A DNA stretch of 64,000 bases from Cricetomys ansorgei (GCA_026225945.1 JAMJFZ010000703.1:1-64000); one strand, 5' to 3'; positions 1 to 11,999 are shown, counted from the first letter of the stretch. The notes: generated by a model from the letters alone, not told the origin. Numbers and translations are program-made.

Positions 1-556
1 CATTGCCTCTTGGATGTTATCAGTATCTTGAGTTAGTGTTCTCTGTGGCTTTATCTTTCAAAATGTAGTCTATTCAATTATGCTCCCTTAAACAACAAAT
101 TTTGACTTTCCTTAGTTTTTAGTGTTAAATGTATTAACCAATGATCAAAATATACAATTCTTTTATTTTTTTATTTTACTCAACAATAATATAAGTAACT
201 ATAGTTAATTCATTTCATTGTATGGTTTGGTGACTACAAATGAATATATAGGTTATTTATCAGGCTTGGACGATGAGGGTGGACAAAAAGGTGTCCTGTT
301 ATTTTCCAAAACACCAGTTTCTTCTTCTAGACATGCTGTGTGTCTGTTCTTTTCTGCCTTCTAACCATATTTATTCTTAACAAATTTTGTTTTTAAATCC
401 ATCTGGGATGGATGTGGCAATATTACATGAAAATATATTAATTCATCTTTCACTGGTTAAAAAGGTTGAAGAACCTTTATGTTTATTGCTTAGTTGGATA
501 TCTGTATTAGAGAGGGTCTACAAAATGTCACCACTTTAAAAACTGAGTTAACATAT
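1..556. other. AT-rich sequence, nothing recognised
   Basis: I see no repeat, exon or RNA gene here. It is AT-rich, single-copy-looking DNA with short T runs. Confidence 0.5.
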
Positions 557-918
557 TTTCGGTGGATGAAAATGTCCCCCAGAGGCCCATAGGGAGAGGC
601 ACTATTAAGATGTGTGACCTTGTTGCAGGTGTGGCCTAGATGGAGGAAGTGTGTCACTGGGGGGTAGGGTTTAAGGTTTCAGAAGCTCAAGCCAGGACAA
701 GTGACTTACTCTACCTTCCTGCTGCCAGATATAGAATTCTTAGCTAACTCCCCAGCATCATGTCTGCCTGCATGCCACCATGCTTCCCACCATGATGGTA
801 ATGGACTATGGATTAAACCTCTGAACTATACACCAGCCTCAGCTAAATTTTTTCCTTTATAAGAGTAGTTGCATGATCATGGTATCTCTTAACTTTAATA
901 GAAACCCTAATTAAGACA
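557..918 (+). mobile_element. MaLR-type solo LTR (MT/ORR1-like)
   Basis: This matches the common rodent LTR type in its landmarks, in order: an AATGTCCCCCAGAGGCCCAT-like start, GGAGGAAGTGTGTCACTGGG in the middle, CATGTCTGCCTGCATGCCAC, then CCTTTATAAGAG before an end in CCCTAATTAAGACA. No internal region adjoins it, so it is a solo LTR. The subfamily is not certain and no clean target duplication is visible. Confidence 0.75.
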
Positions 919-2114
919 GTCTAAATCTCCAATATATCTATATATATAAGAAAGATGAATTATTTTTCAATTAAATATATTTTATGTTTGATCTTCTAAC
1001 ATTCACGCTTTTAATTAGGGCTTTCAATTAACAGAGATTCTTCTACTAATCGTTAGCTGATACATCTTTTTTCTTTGTAGATATATCCTTCCTTGCTTAC
1101 TTAAAATTTTGCCTTTGCTGGAAGTCATGAAATTATTTTATTATCATCTAACAAACTGGTTTGAATGTTCAATATTGTTTATAATTCACCTACAGTTTTA
1201 AAGCTTGGAATAATTCCCTGTTGTCAGGTATGTTTTCATACAATCATGAGTTTCTTTCTGGGCTCCATATTCTGTTCTGTTAATAAATTCATGTACTGTT
1301 AATCCCTATTAATTATCATAGGCATATATTAAAATTTTATATATTGTAAAACAAAATTTCCTTCCTTTCCTTTTCTTTTATTTTGGATTAACTTTTATTA
1401 TAGATTTTCATGTAAGTAGTATTACTAAACAAATAAGTAAAAAATTAATTAAAGTCCTAAGTCCTAGTATTATAATATTTCTAATCATATAGATAGAAGG
1501 GTAGATAGAGTATGTGTTTTTCATGTTTTGTATACACACATTTATGTTGTTGTTCATGTAGTATACATATACTTTACATCTTAATACATTTATTTTATGT
1601 GTAGGAACAATATATACTTTCTGTGTATAATATTCTGCTTATATATTGAAGTTTTATGTGTGTATGTGTGTGTGTATGTGTGTGTGTGTATATATATAAT
1701 ATTATATTATATATATATATATATTATGAACACATATGTTCATTTATATGTATGCACAAATAAAAAATTTATATGCACGATTAAAAACTCTTGAATGCCA
1801 ATTCAGGCTATGATGATTATTACATGTTTTTGACCAATGATACACTCAGTAATGTACTTATTTGCTTATGTATATATCATACATGCTATTCACATTTTAT
1901 ATTTGAACATATGTAACATACTTTTTTGTATATTTTAAATTTATATAATTATTATTTGTACAAAAACACAGATTTTATTTGTATACTTTTGGTAATTTGA
2001 ATCCAAATGAAGTCTATATAATATATTTGATTAATTTATTTGAAATTACATTATTAGTATAATTAAATAAAGTTTTTAGTTTCGAATGATATAATTTGAA
2101 CAGGAAGTTGTAAG
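919..2114. other. Strongly AT-rich spacer
   Basis: This is very AT-rich DNA with several TATA-type runs (about 930-950 and 1680-1725). The only structured item is the TG/TA microsatellite listed separately. No exon or older repeat is recognised. Confidence 0.5.
1657..1725. repeat. Compound (TG)n/(TA)n microsatellite
   Basis: Interrupted TG repeats (with TATG variants) pass directly into a TA-rich run. A short open frame across it, encoding mostly V, C, Y and I, is an artefact of the repeat. Confidence 0.9.
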
Positions 2115-2768
2115 TATGTTGCAGAATTCTCTGACTACTTACTGTTTCTGACACAGCTCCTCTAATTCTGGCAGATTCTGGCTGACTCTCTGACGTCTCA
2201 AACTGAACTGCTCTGCTAGGCTTCAAATTGACTCACTCTTCAGGTCTGATACTGACTTCATCTGCTGAGCTGCCTCTATGTCTCTGTGTCTCTTCCTAAG
2301 ATCTCAGTGCTCCATATTGCCTCAGTCAGCCTCTCTGCTCCTCAATCAGATGGCTTCATTTTCTCTATGTCTTGTTTCCCTTCTGCCTACTTCAGACTAC
2401 TTTCCTCACTCCTGCTGACTCTGCTATAACTGGCCCTCCTCTGAGCTGAGAGCCTGCCCTTCTATCATAAGATTTGGGTGTATCCTCACTCTGACTCTAA
2501 TTTGTCACTTTGCCTTTCCTTCAGTGATTTATCTCAGACATCACTTCCTGTGTGATATTGATTCCTGAACTCTGCTTCCTGTGTCTGCTTCCACACTATT
2601 TCTGTCTTAGGGATTAAGAGTGTGTGCTACCATTGTCTTCTGAATACTGGGATTAAAGGTGTTTCCTCACATTCTTTCTACATTCCATCTGGACCAGCAG
2701 GCCTCTGAATCGAATCTCTTCACCTAGATCCCTAGAAAAATAGATCCTTCCTAGTTTTTCACACAGTC
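2115..2768 (-). repeat. R700 dispersed repeat, copy 1 (5'-truncated relative to copies 2-4)
   Basis: On the minus strand this reads like the copies at 4230, 5701, 22888 and 39322. It has the GGAATGTAGAAAGAATGT block, a B1/7SL-like CTTTAATCCCAGTATTC segment, a GAGTCAGAGTGAGGA block, then a core dense in GTCAG. It stops inside the GTCAG core, so the tail with the tandem units is missing. The class is unknown; a rodent RMER1-type medium-reiteration repeat is a candidate name I cannot confirm. Confidence 0.7.
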
Positions 2769-2948
2769 TTAGTCTCTACACATAAGTAATGAAAATATTT
2801 TGATAAACTATAATTTTATGTGTATACTTTATTCATATCTCCTATGTACTTCCTTTCCCAGAATTTCATTGTAGATACCATCAGCAGTTTTATCATTACT
2901 GTTATTACTGTTATTACTGCCTCATTATTTTTTAAAAGATTCATTTCA
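2769..2948. other. Short unassigned spacer
   Basis: AT-rich with two adjacent GTTATTACT repeats near 2900. Nothing else is seen. Confidence 0.4.
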
Positions 2949-3221
2949 TTTTTTTTTACTTATGTGTGCATGTATATATGTGTATATATATATGCACACA
3001 TACACACAGATGTGTATATATATATATATATATATGCATATATATATATGTGCATCTGTGTATGGCTATGTGTTCTTGACAGTAGATGCTCATAGAATTC
3101 AGAAGAGGACATTGATTCCTTGGAGCTCGAGTTATAAGCAATCTAACGTGGGTTCTGGGAACTAAACTCCAGTCCACTACAAATGCTGGTGTACTACTCC
3201 CTGAGCTATTTCTCTAACCCC
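2949..3221 (-). mobile_element. B2/B3-type SINE with internal (TA)n
   Basis: On the minus strand it starts GGGGTTAGAGAAATAGCTCAG, the tRNA-derived head typical of B2-family SINEs. A degraded body follows, then a tail that expanded into TG/TA repeats (about 2970-3050). It is well diverged. Open frames on both strands here come from the TA tract. Confidence 0.7.
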
Positions 3222-3654
3222 TACTTCTCCAATATTTAACCATCGTATTTCCTTAGGTTTCTTTAGATAGATAGCTTGTCAGATATTCTGTTTCATATTC
3301 CTTAAGTATTTTCCTGAGTCCTGCTTAGATATTTTGAATAACATCTCTTGAATATGAATTTGTCTGAGTTTTTTTTCATGATTCAAATAGAATATATCTT
3401 TTGAGATGAGATGAAACAGCATTTTCATGTATCACAACTTACAACTATTACCTATCTCCGCTGATAGCCTTGATTAATTGATTGAGGTAGTATGTGTCAA
3501 GTTACACTGCAGAGTTACTTGTGTCCTCTTTTCCCCATGTATTCTTCTGAAGGAAAGCATCTGTGTACATCCCAGGTTTAAAGACTGGGAAGTCAGGGTC
3601 CATTTCAATGAAGATAGAGTATCTACCAATGCTATTTGATAGTTCAATTAAGCT
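3222..3654. other. Unassigned spacer
   Basis: No repeat or coding feature recognised. The composition is mixed and a short minus-strand frame (3502-3720) has no recognisable domain. Confidence 0.45.
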
Positions 3655-4140
3655 ATGTATGGTGGTTAATCTAGGGTCAACTTGACTGGGACCTAGGACA
3701 GTCCCACAAGAATGTACCAAGACATTTGGTCACATATTATTTTAGACATGTATATGAAGGTGTTTGGATGAAATTAAAGTTATCATAAAGCAAGTCTTCC
3801 TCATATGGATGGGCTTTTTCCAACCAGTAGAAGTCTTGAATAGAAGAAAATGATGTATCTTCCCAAAATGAAAGTCTATACCATCTACAGAGATTTCTTT
3901 AAACTGGAACACTGACTTTTTCCTGCCTTTGGATGTAAACTGGATGGTTGGTTGTTCTGCCAGCCCTTAGCCTGGAGCTACATCACTGGCTTTCCTAAGT
4001 CCTTATCTTGCTTACTTCCTCCTTGTATGTTATTAGTGTATTACCAGTTTCCATAACTATGTGGCTAATTTCTTTCAATAAATCTCCTTTTTTTACATAA
4101 ACAGTATAGGTGCTATTTCTCTAGGAAATCATAACTAATA
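3655..4140 (+). repeat. Ancient eutherian interspersed repeat (GTCAACTTGACTGGG type)
   Basis: It carries the landmarks of a widespread mammalian repeat: GGTTAATCTAGGGTCAACTT near the start, TTTGGATGAAATTAA, a GTAGAAGTCTTGAATAGAA block, TTTTCCTGCCTTTGGATG, CAATAAATCTCC, and an end in CATAACTAATA. I recognise the sequence but not its formal name with confidence. It is clearly old. Confidence 0.65.
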
Positions 4141-4229
4141 AATAACATATGACATTGCAATTCTGTTATTTCTTCTATCAACATCTGTAGCCATTGATAT
4201 AAGTATTGATTTTATTATTCATTATTCTA

Positions 4230-5042
4230 TGGGTTCATGATGAAAGACAGTTTATTCTTTGCTAATTCAATACCTGATCCTAGAAGTTTTCAGCCTTTGT
4301 GCTATGTATTCTTAAGACTAGATCGAGAAGGCTTCAGCCTCCATACAATCTAATCTTAAGCCTAGACCTAGAGGCTTCAGACTCCACACAATCTATAATC
4401 TGTAAACCTAAACCTAAAACATTTCAGCCTCCAAGATTTACTGCTTACTGAGTTCACTCCGACTAGTTATCTTCTGAATTATCTCTTTTCATTCAGAGCT
4501 GTACTGTGAACTCCTAACTGTAAATCATAAACTGCTTCTAACTCTCTGCTTTCTCTTGCTTATTCTGGACTGGATCTCCTCTTCTTGGCTTCTCCTGCTG
4601 AACTGAACTGTCTTTGAGCTGACTGCCCTCAAACTGCATTACTGAACTAAATCTCGTCTCTGCTTCTTGTCTGCTTCAACCTCTGCTTCTACTTTGCTTC
4701 TCCTTCTGTTTCTACTTCCCTGTTTCCTCTCTAAGCTCTCTCCATCTCCTTTCTGAGTTCTTTTCTGAGTTTGGATTAAAGATGTGTACCATCACATCCT
4801 TCTGAGTTGGTATTAACATCCTGTGCTATGTTGCCTTAACCACAGAAATCTCTTTCACCTAGAATGAGCACAAACAGAGGACAGGATTAGTCTGACTAAC
4901 ATTCTTTCTGCATTCCATCCAGATCACACTCAGAGGCCTGTGGATGTAATCTCTTCCTAGCTATCACACAGACATTTCAATGTGATCCTTTGCTAGAACA
5001 GCTATGCTGCTAGATTAAAATTTAATTGTTCCTCTACAAAAG
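4230..5042 (-). repeat. R700 dispersed repeat, copy 2 (near full length)
   Basis: On the minus strand it begins near TCTAGCAGCATAGCTGTTCT (right end) with the GATCACATTGAAATGTCTGT block. It then has the GGAATGCAGAAAGAATGTTA block and the B1-like segment, and a degraded GTCAG core. It ends (left side, 4315-4433) in about three tandem ~44-nt units containing GGCTTCAGCCTCCA or its variants, then TATTGAATTAGCAAAGAATA. AATAAA lies close to its 3' end. Confidence 0.7.
4315..4433 (-). repeat. Three tandem ~40-44-nt units in the R700 tail
   Basis: Units begin near 4315, 4358 and 4401. Each holds a CTTCAG(C/A)CTCCA core followed by an ACAATCTA(A)T segment, seen here on the plus strand. The same kind of unit is repeated in the copy ending near 23725. 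Confidence 0.7.
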
Positions 5043-5700
5043 TCTACATTGTTTCTTCGATCCTAAAATCTTGAACTCTTAATTATTAATGAGCATATTT
5101 TATTTCTCATTTTGCACTGAAACATTGCATGGAGTTTGACAAATATATAGTATTATTTATGCACATACAATATGAAACATAGAATACAATATAGTATAGA
5201 TTTGCTACCCTAAAACAATTTTTATGCTTAATGTAGTTAAGTTTACTCTCTTGTTAAATCTACTAAATCACTAATCTGTGAATTTTCTCTACTGTTTAGC
5301 CTTTTAGAAAATATGATATAAGCATAAATGAATGTTTTGTAGCCTTTACTGTAGTTTCTTTGTCTAATAATATTTATGATTCATATGAGCTTTTATAAGT
5401 TTTAATAAATTGATCTTTCTACTAAGGAAGAGGATTTTATTACAGATGTACCATAGTGTTTTGTCCAACTTTTCAACTTCTGACAATAACTATTAAATGT
5501 CTTTAATTAAGCTTTTAGTTGACATGGTTTTCAGTTGTTCAAGAATCAATTACATCAAGATACATAGTTCATGAACATATATTAGAGAGGAAATTAGATT
5601 AATAGGAAATTAGCAAACTCTATTCTAACAAAGTTATATCATTTTAATTCTTCACTAAGAGTAATAAGATTTCATGATGCTCTATAACATAGCCAGCAAT
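5043..5700. other. AT-rich spacer between oppositely oriented R700 copies
   Basis: This is AT-rich DNA with no recognised repeat or exon. It forms the loop between the minus copy ending at 5042 and the plus copy starting at 5701. Confidence 0.45.
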
Positions 5701-6545
5701 ATTTAGAGGAGTATTTAGTCATATAATCTAGCAACATGGCTGCTCTTGGAAAAGATCACATTGAATGTCCTGTGTAATAGCTAGGAAGGGATCAAATCCA
5801 AGGGTCTATATGGAGGTATTGCTTCCAGGGGCCTATATGAGGGGATCACATTCAGAGGCCTGTGTGATCTGAATGGAATATAGAAAGAATAGTGGACACC
5901 TTTAATGCCAGTATTCAGAAAACAGTGGTAGTACATACCTTTAATCCCAGTACTTGGCAGACAGGAAGCAGAGCTTAGAAGGGGTCAGTGTCAAACAGGT
6001 AGTGACCTCTGAGATGGATCAGACTAAAGGGCAGCCAAGAGAAGAAAAAGAAGAGTTGGTAGAGTGAGTCAGAGTGAGGACACTCAAATCTCAGGATAGA
6101 AAAGTCGACTCTCAGCTCACAATAGGAAGCAGTATGAGACAGAGGATAAGACAGACAAGACTCTGAAGAAGTCTGAGAAGTCTGAAGCAGAGACAAAAAG
6201 GCAGTTAGGCATAAGAAGTCAGTATCAGATGGGAAGAGTGAGTCAGTTTGAAGCTGAGCAGAGCAGTTCAGTCAAGAGAAATTGCGAGAACTATCTAGAA
6301 TCTTCTAGAGTCAGAAGAGTTCAGTCAAAAACAGTCAGCTGGCTCAGAAGGTCAGTTTGAACCAACAGCTTGAAGAAGAGTTTGTACCAGAAGAACTAAT
6401 GATTTTATCAATATAGCTCTGAGTTCAGAAAAAAGCTAATCAGAGTCCTAAATGCTCCAGGGCTCCAAGACTAGGACTGGGGATTGAATTAGCTAAAGAA
6501 TAAACAACATTTTGCCCTGAGTCAATGTCTAGAGCAAAAGGCTCT
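5701..6545 (+). repeat. R700 dispersed repeat, copy 3 (near full length)
   Basis: Order of blocks: TAATCTAGCAACATGGCTGC start; GATCACATTGAATGTCCTGT; GGATCACATTCAGAGGCCTG; GGAATATAGAAAGAATAG; two B1-like CCTTTAAT(C/G)CCAGTA segments; GAGTCAGAGTGAGGACA; GTCAG-dense core about 6090-6370; a tail without tandem units; GATTGAATTAGCTAAAGAAT and AATAAA near the end. Confidence 0.75.
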
Positions 6546-7299
6546 CTTGATTTTTCTCTAATAAGAGAATAATGTGCCTCTTTGTTGTTTCAATTTGCAT
6601 TTCTGTAATATCTTATAATTCCAATAGACTGAGTGCCATGCATAGCCATGGTATATTCTAATCAACATTATATTGAAGTTGTTCTTTCTGCTTCATCTAA
6701 TATGTTAAGCTTGTGTAAAATGTGGGTTTAGCACTCTCTTCTTCAGAAAGCTTTTCCTGGTATCAATTGTCTCCCCCAAAAGCATAACTACTTAGTTACA
6801 TATACCAGGTTCCTATAAAAATAAACTCCAGCCATTGACCTGAAAGAAGCTTCTGATGTCTCTGCCATTCTACTCTTTAATGTTAAATGTGAGCATATCA
6901 TGCACTGGGATACATGGATGAATGTTTTAAAATGACTTAAAAACATGGTTTGATACCTAAGTAAGAGTATAAAATACTTGCAATTGCAATATTTATTTAA
7001 TTTCTCCATGAGCAGAGTTTCAGTAAGGAACTTGATCAGATGGAGGGAGAGCAACAAGTTAATGTCATAACTTGTTGGTCCATTTAAAAAGTTACAGTAA
7101 CCGTACAGTGTGTGCAACACAATGAATCTGTTTTAACTAGATACTATTGTAGTGTCTGAGATATAAGTAACACGCAGTAGATTTTTTTCTTGTTGGATAA
7201 ATAAGAAATTGTGGTTTAGCAATGAATTCCCAACCTTTACTGGGTCAATCCATAGTGTCTCTAAATCAGTAGCCCCAATTCTTGTGCACGTTCTTTTAT
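6546..7299. other. Unassigned single-copy sequence, possibly conserved
   Basis: No repeat is recognised from about 6780 to 7135. That part looks like unique mammalian DNA and includes an AT-rich TTGCAATTGCAATATTTATT box. A 110-codon minus frame (6788-7120) has no recognisable domain and no start context or splice signal that I would trust. Confidence 0.4.
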
Positions 7300-7507
7300 C
7301 AAATTTATTTTTATGGGTATCAATACTTGACTGTATATATGTGAATCACATGTGTGCAGTGCCTGAAGGTACCAAATGAAGGCGTCAGCTCCCCTGGAAA
7401 TGGAGTCCAAGAAAGATGTAGGCTTCCGTGTCTGTCCTGGAGACTGAACCTTGATCTTCTGTGAGAGCAGTTAAGTGCTCTTAACTGCTGAACCATCTCT
7501 CCAACTC
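7300..7507 (-). mobile_element. B2-family SINE
   Basis: It reads on the minus strand from GAGTTGGAGAGATGGTTCAG (tRNA-like head with Pol III box A) through TTAAGAGCACTTAACTGCTC and a diverged body to an A-rich tail at 7300. It is an old copy. Confidence 0.85.
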
Positions 7508-8460
7508 TTTTATCTTATATTTTACTAACATACACTTTCAACTTCTAATATACCTGCTAAAAGAAGCATACTAATATAGTTATGTATTAAATGTATGTAC
7601 TTATCACAGTTAGAGCACAGATGATAATCACAAATACATTTACACATTTCAGTAATATGGAATTTTTTGCTGTTTATGTAAGTATTTCCTATATTCTAAT
7701 TCCTTACATCTGGGTTGTTAGTATAAATCTGTTTGCTCTGAGTGGTTAATATAAATCTATCAGCTTCACACAGGTAGCCTCGCCTGTGTTGTTAGATACA
7801 TGTTGAACTGACACACCATGGACACTTACCCTGCAGCATGCCTACAAATGCTGTTACAGCTGTTAAATGGCTTTCAACCCAAATTGAGTGACAGTAAATG
7901 TTTACTTCAAGCCTTCCCAATTCAACAATTGAGATTATAGCATGTGGCATCTATTGTATAGTACCTTGTTTCATCACAAGAGAGTGAAATGGGGTTCAAC
8001 ATAATTGCCCGAGAGATGATAGGTTGGATTTGCCAGTAATTCAAGAGCTACTGAAACAGTCTAGCTCATTTTTAGTACTTTGTCAGATTTTCCTACCTCT
8101 GTTCTCCCCTCCTCTCAATACAACACATATTGTATGTGTACAGAATTCCTTTCTCATTTGAAATAAAGAAAACCCAGCAAGCATATTATAGATCAACATT
8201 ACCTTAGTTTCTCACAGTGTTTTTGAACAATGAGTTGCAATCTTGACAAGTGTGTCTATTATAGCCAGAGAGCTGAAGAAACTGACAACTGGATTTAATC
8301 AGTTCTTCCCAAAAGTGCCCTATAAAGTAAGCTTTTTAAAGGTGGGTTAATTTTCAATTAATTTACTAGAAAAAAATCATGAATAATAAAATTTTAGTTT
8401 AGAATAAACAAGAGCAAACATTTACTGTGCAGTGTTAAAAGACATGCTTGCAGGTAGGGC
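7508..8460. other. Unassigned AT-rich DNA
   Basis: No exon or clear repeat. About 7700-7960 is more GC-balanced and looks unique. Nothing specific can be supported. Confidence 0.4.
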
Positions 8461-8580
8461 TTTGAGCTATAAGCTAAGACCTGTTTTGTCTGCTCTCCTA
8501 AGCCACTATCTCCTCGTGAGAATTTGGATAAGACCCTTGAATATTTCATTATCCTTATCTGTCTAATAGCACTGATCTTT
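8461..8580 (+). repeat. MIR SINE fragment
   Basis: The order CTGCTCTCCTAAGCCACTAT, GAATTTGGATAAGACCCTTGAA, then CATTATCCTTATCTGTCTAA mirrors the MIR core (gtgaccttgggcaagt, cctcatctgtaaaa). It is strongly diverged. Confidence 0.45.
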
Positions 8581-9540
8581 TACATATCACTACAGGGTTT
8601 TCTATGAAAATAAAGTCTTACAATATGTGAGAAATTACTTAAGAAAGCATTATGCCATGTATAAATATTTGTTATCACACAAACTCTTTTGTGTACATGC
8701 AGTAATGTGCTATCTCTTCTATAGAAGTTACTTGAGGAGACAGAATCATCAAGGGCAGTCTGCTTCTCTTCTTAACAACTCAAAAACACCAAAGAGCAAA
8801 CAATTGCTCATATATATTCATCTTCTCTGCATACTAAGTACCTCATGTTCCTTAAGGAAGAAAAACTAGTTGTACTTAACAAGTATATTCACTTAGACAA
8901 ACAAGACATATTAAACATTAGAGTTTAGGCAACAAATATGTAGCAGATTATACATTAATCTTTGCCTCAAGTATCAACCAAATATAAAGTGTTAAATCTG
9001 GAAGCTCCATATGTTTCTACGTTTTGCTTTCTGCTTATACCTAGGGCAATTAGTTCCCCATGTTCTTCTAGCACTGGAAAGCTTTGCCTTTGAACCCCAG
9101 GCTGCACTGACCTAAGGATTTCCAGCAAGGTCTAGCTTCCTAAAGATTTCACTTCTTCCAGTTATCCCCACTCCAGGGATCAAGTCTCTAACACAGGTAG
9201 CACTATGGGACATTCAACATCAAAATCATAGTACGTAGTCCCAACTCCATCTGGACCATCAACACTGCCTCCACCCAATCCTTCTGTTCTATTTCCCTAT
9301 TCAGTCCTCTTGTCAGTTTTCCTTAGTAGCTATTATCAAATTTCTTACTTCAAATCTCACATTACATAAGCTGTGATCTTTCTATACTACTATCAATATA
9401 ATACTTTAGAGGATAATTTGTCAAGCTCTTTCCATAAGTCTATACAGACGTATCAATGCATATTGCTGAATTTTCCCACATTGCCCTTCTACTTGCTTGT
9501 TATTATTGAGCACGGTGTAGTTCAGTTCATCTTGAAGACA
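8581..9540. other. Unassigned; perhaps a remnant of an antisense LTR near 9150-9230
   Basis: Mostly nondescript. Near 9200 the string ATGGGACATTCAACATC resembles the antisense start of MaLR LTRs, but it is too short to call. A plus-strand 80-codon frame (8627-8869) shows no domain. Confidence 0.3.
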
Positions 9541-9905
9541 AGTAAAGTTTCAGCCAGGGTACACCTCAGCTATGTGTCTCTTGGCGACTCCTCATTGTTC
9601 TTTAGACAAAACCTAAACTCCTTAATTTGGCCTAGGAGATCTAGAATTATTTATGCTTAATTCATATTTCTGGACTTTTAAAATATTAACCTCAAAATCC
9701 CCCTATCTCTGGACAATTTGATTCAGCCACACTTCTGATTTCTGTTCATTGAAATGTTATTATTCACATTGCGCACTCATTTCTCCATGTGAAATTCACA
9801 CTCTTTTCACATTTGACAGTTCAGTTCTTCTGGAAATCTACCATAACAATCTACTCACTAATTCTGCGTTTAGTTCTTTCTTGATGTCCTCTGTGGCCTT
9901 TTCTA
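9541..9905 (+). repeat. Possible L2-type LINE remnant
   Basis: The order AAACTCCTTAATTTGGCCTA, a CAGCCACACTTCTGATT block and a long pyrimidine-rich run with CTCCATGTGAAATTC recalls L2 3' regions. Divergence is large and the call is tentative. Confidence 0.35.
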
Positions 9906-9919
9906 TGATTTTAAGGGGA

Positions 9920-10283
9920 AAATTAAAACGTTACATTGTAACTACATAATTGCCCCTAAACCCTTTCTTTCTCATGGTCTCCTCTTTAATTGTTGAAATA
10001 TATGTATATATATCTAAATATGTAAATACAATCTACTCAGTGTTTCTTGTATGTATATGTTTTCAGAACTGACTATTTAGTATTAGATAACCAATTGATG
10101 TGCTCATGCCTCAAGGAAGGCTATTTGTCCTGCTGTCGGCATTACTTAGTTGCCTGTAGTTCTTTGTCTAGGTTTGAGGCCTTATGAGTTTTCTCCCTTC
10201 CACATTATCATGTCTATTGGCTTTGTCCTTGTTTAGGTCTTGTTAAGGCAGCCATAATGGTGAGACTATGGGTAGAGCTTCTC
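9920..10283 (-). mobile_element. Rodent L1 3' UTR fragment, copy A (antisense)
   Basis: It shares a sequence of landmarks with 53620-54026: a TTTAATTG(T)TG(A) region, CTATTTAGTATTAGATAACC, then TTAGTTGCCTGTAGTTCTTT, TGTCTATTGGCTTTGTCC and GTGAGACTATGGGTAGAGCT. These match the common rodent repeat I take to be an L1 3' UTR. It has an internal deletion relative to the other copy. Confidence 0.55.
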
Positions 10284-10364
10284 TAAATGTGCATATAAAT
10301 ATACGTATTCATATGTTTATAATATTAACATTCACTAAGCTCATAACAACCCTGTTACTTAAGC

Positions 10365-10510
10365 ACAGTGGAGCACACTGTGCAGCCCACAATCCTAGCA
10401 CAACTTGTCTATAATCCCAGCATGAAAGAGGCTGAGGCAGGAGGATAATGATTTCAAAGCCAGACTTGGTTACACACTGAGACCCCCATCTCAATAAAAT
10501 AAAATTAAAA
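10365..10510 (+). mobile_element. B1-type SINE (old, PB1-like)
   Basis: TAATCCCAGCATGAAAGAGG, GCTGAGGCAGGAGGATAATG, TTCAAAGCCAGACTTGG and a final CTCAATAAAATAAAATT are the 7SL-derived B1 landmarks. The 5' part carries an extra partial duplication of the GTGGAGCACACTGTGCAGCC region. Confidence 0.85.
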
Positions 10511-10825
10511 AGTACAAATGTTTGTGACTGTTGGCCTTAAGGAAACTCACAACAAGCCAAATATCTGTTTTCTGTGAAATAAATCTCAAAAATTATAAAT
10601 ATATATTCGTACATACATATATACCTATAAATATTTTATAGATATTAAAATATTTGTGAATAACTAGTTACAAAGTTATAAAATCAGAATTTCTGGAAGA
10701 GAATTTCCATGTTCTTTTCAAATCATTAAGATATCATGATATCCTTCTGTTGTACACAGTGAACATAGAAAATAGAAACAGTAAAACAGAAAACACATCA
10801 ATACTGCCCTAGATTTGTGTGTCTT
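10511..10825. other. AT-rich spacer
   Basis: AT-rich with ATATAC-type runs near 10590-10640; nothing else is seen. Confidence 0.45.
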
Positions 10826-10856
<31 letters not shown>

Positions 10857-11160
10857 ATTCATGTTTTAACATATGTGTAAGTGAAATGCCAGTGCATGCC
10901 AATGTGGAGAACAGGACAGAGATTGATGCTGGATATCTTCCTTTCTTTCTTTCTTTTTTTTCTTTAGACAGAGTCACTGAGCCTGAAGCTCAATGACTGG
11001 CTCAACTGACTGGCCAGTAAGCCCTGGGATCTGCCTGTTTCTTCCCCCTAACACATGAACTGAAAAGTCTCAGCTTCCATATGGTGGCTGGGATCTGAAA
11101 TCAGGCCCTCATGCTTGAATATCCAGCACTTTACCCACTAAGATATCCTTCCAATTCCCA
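10826..11160 (-). mobile_element. B4-type SINE (ID/B1 dimer) with (TG)n tail
   Basis: On the minus strand it ends in an expanded CA tail (10826-10856). The antisense body shows TTTAGACAGAGTCACTGAGC, CTGACTGGCCAGTAAGCC and CCTCATGCTTGAATATCCAG, then CTTTACCCACTAAG. That is the arrangement of the long B4 family, also found plus-strand at 56636. A (CTTT)n run sits at 10941-10970. Confidence 0.75.
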
Positions 11161-11999
11161 GATCAGTGATTTGAAATTATGTTATCTGGACCAGAAGCAG
11201 CAGCATAATTTGAAACCTTGATAAGAAGAACCAGTTCTTGTCTGTATTTTGACTTTACTCCATAAATACAGGAATATAAACTTGCTGCAGTGTGGAGCCC
11301 AGAAATCTGTATTTTCATCAAGTTTAGAGGCATTTCTGACGTTAGCTAAAACTTGAAGATTAATGCTCTAGATCACACTTAAGACAATGCTGGTATTGCC
11401 TATCCTATATACATGGCAAGCACAGTATTTCATTGTATTGACTCTCTCTTTGAGACTGGGCCTAACTTCAGCATATTTCTCAGCACAGAAGTCCTGTAAA
11501 CCATTGACCATCACTTATGCTATAAATCTGTGATTGCTTCTGTGTCTTATTGCATAGATAACTGTTGAGGACATAACCTTGAGAACGGATGAGGATGAGG
11601 ATGAGGATAAAGAGCTGTAAGAGGGGAAGAACAAAAGGAAATTGAAGCTTCTAAAAAGACAGGAAGACATGCTGGAGACAGGACTTGAAGAAAGACAGAC
11701 TCAGGGGACTGGAACAGGGCATAACAGAAAGGACTGGTGTTAGAAGAGAATGGCTTTGATATCATCATTCTTAAAGCTGATCTTTTTTTTTTTAAGCTGA
11801 TCTTATTAATTTACACTTATGAACTGTATTTGAGACCCATACCTGAGTGTCTAAAGCCAGAGTTTGATATAGATTGTATCAGCAGGAGTTTTCCTAACTC
11901 TCTGTTCCTATTAGGTGAGAAAGACGTGACAAGTGAATGTTAAAATTTGTTTTAGGCGTTGTTTCTGGAAAAGGCAGAAATTAAAATGATTTTAATAAT
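11161..11999. other. Unassigned spacer with a short (GGATGA)n run
   Basis: At 11587-11608 GGATGA is repeated about 3.5 times. The rest is unique-looking, with no exon supported. Confidence 0.45.

Noticed and set aside
1597..1794. 65-codon frame rich in C, V, Y and I
   Set aside because: Encoded by the TG/TA microsatellite and AT-rich flank.
2820..3177. Three overlapping frames on both strands
   Set aside because: They cross the TA-expanded tail of a B2-type SINE.
6788..7120. 110-codon minus-strand frame
   Set aside because: No domain, signal or splice context, and length is within chance for this AT-rich DNA. The interval is described only as possibly conserved.
7300..7507. tRNA-like Pol III promoter boxes in B2/B3/B4 heads
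   Set aside because: The B2-family heads descend from a tRNA but do not fold as functional tRNA genes here. They are listed as SINEs, not tRNA.
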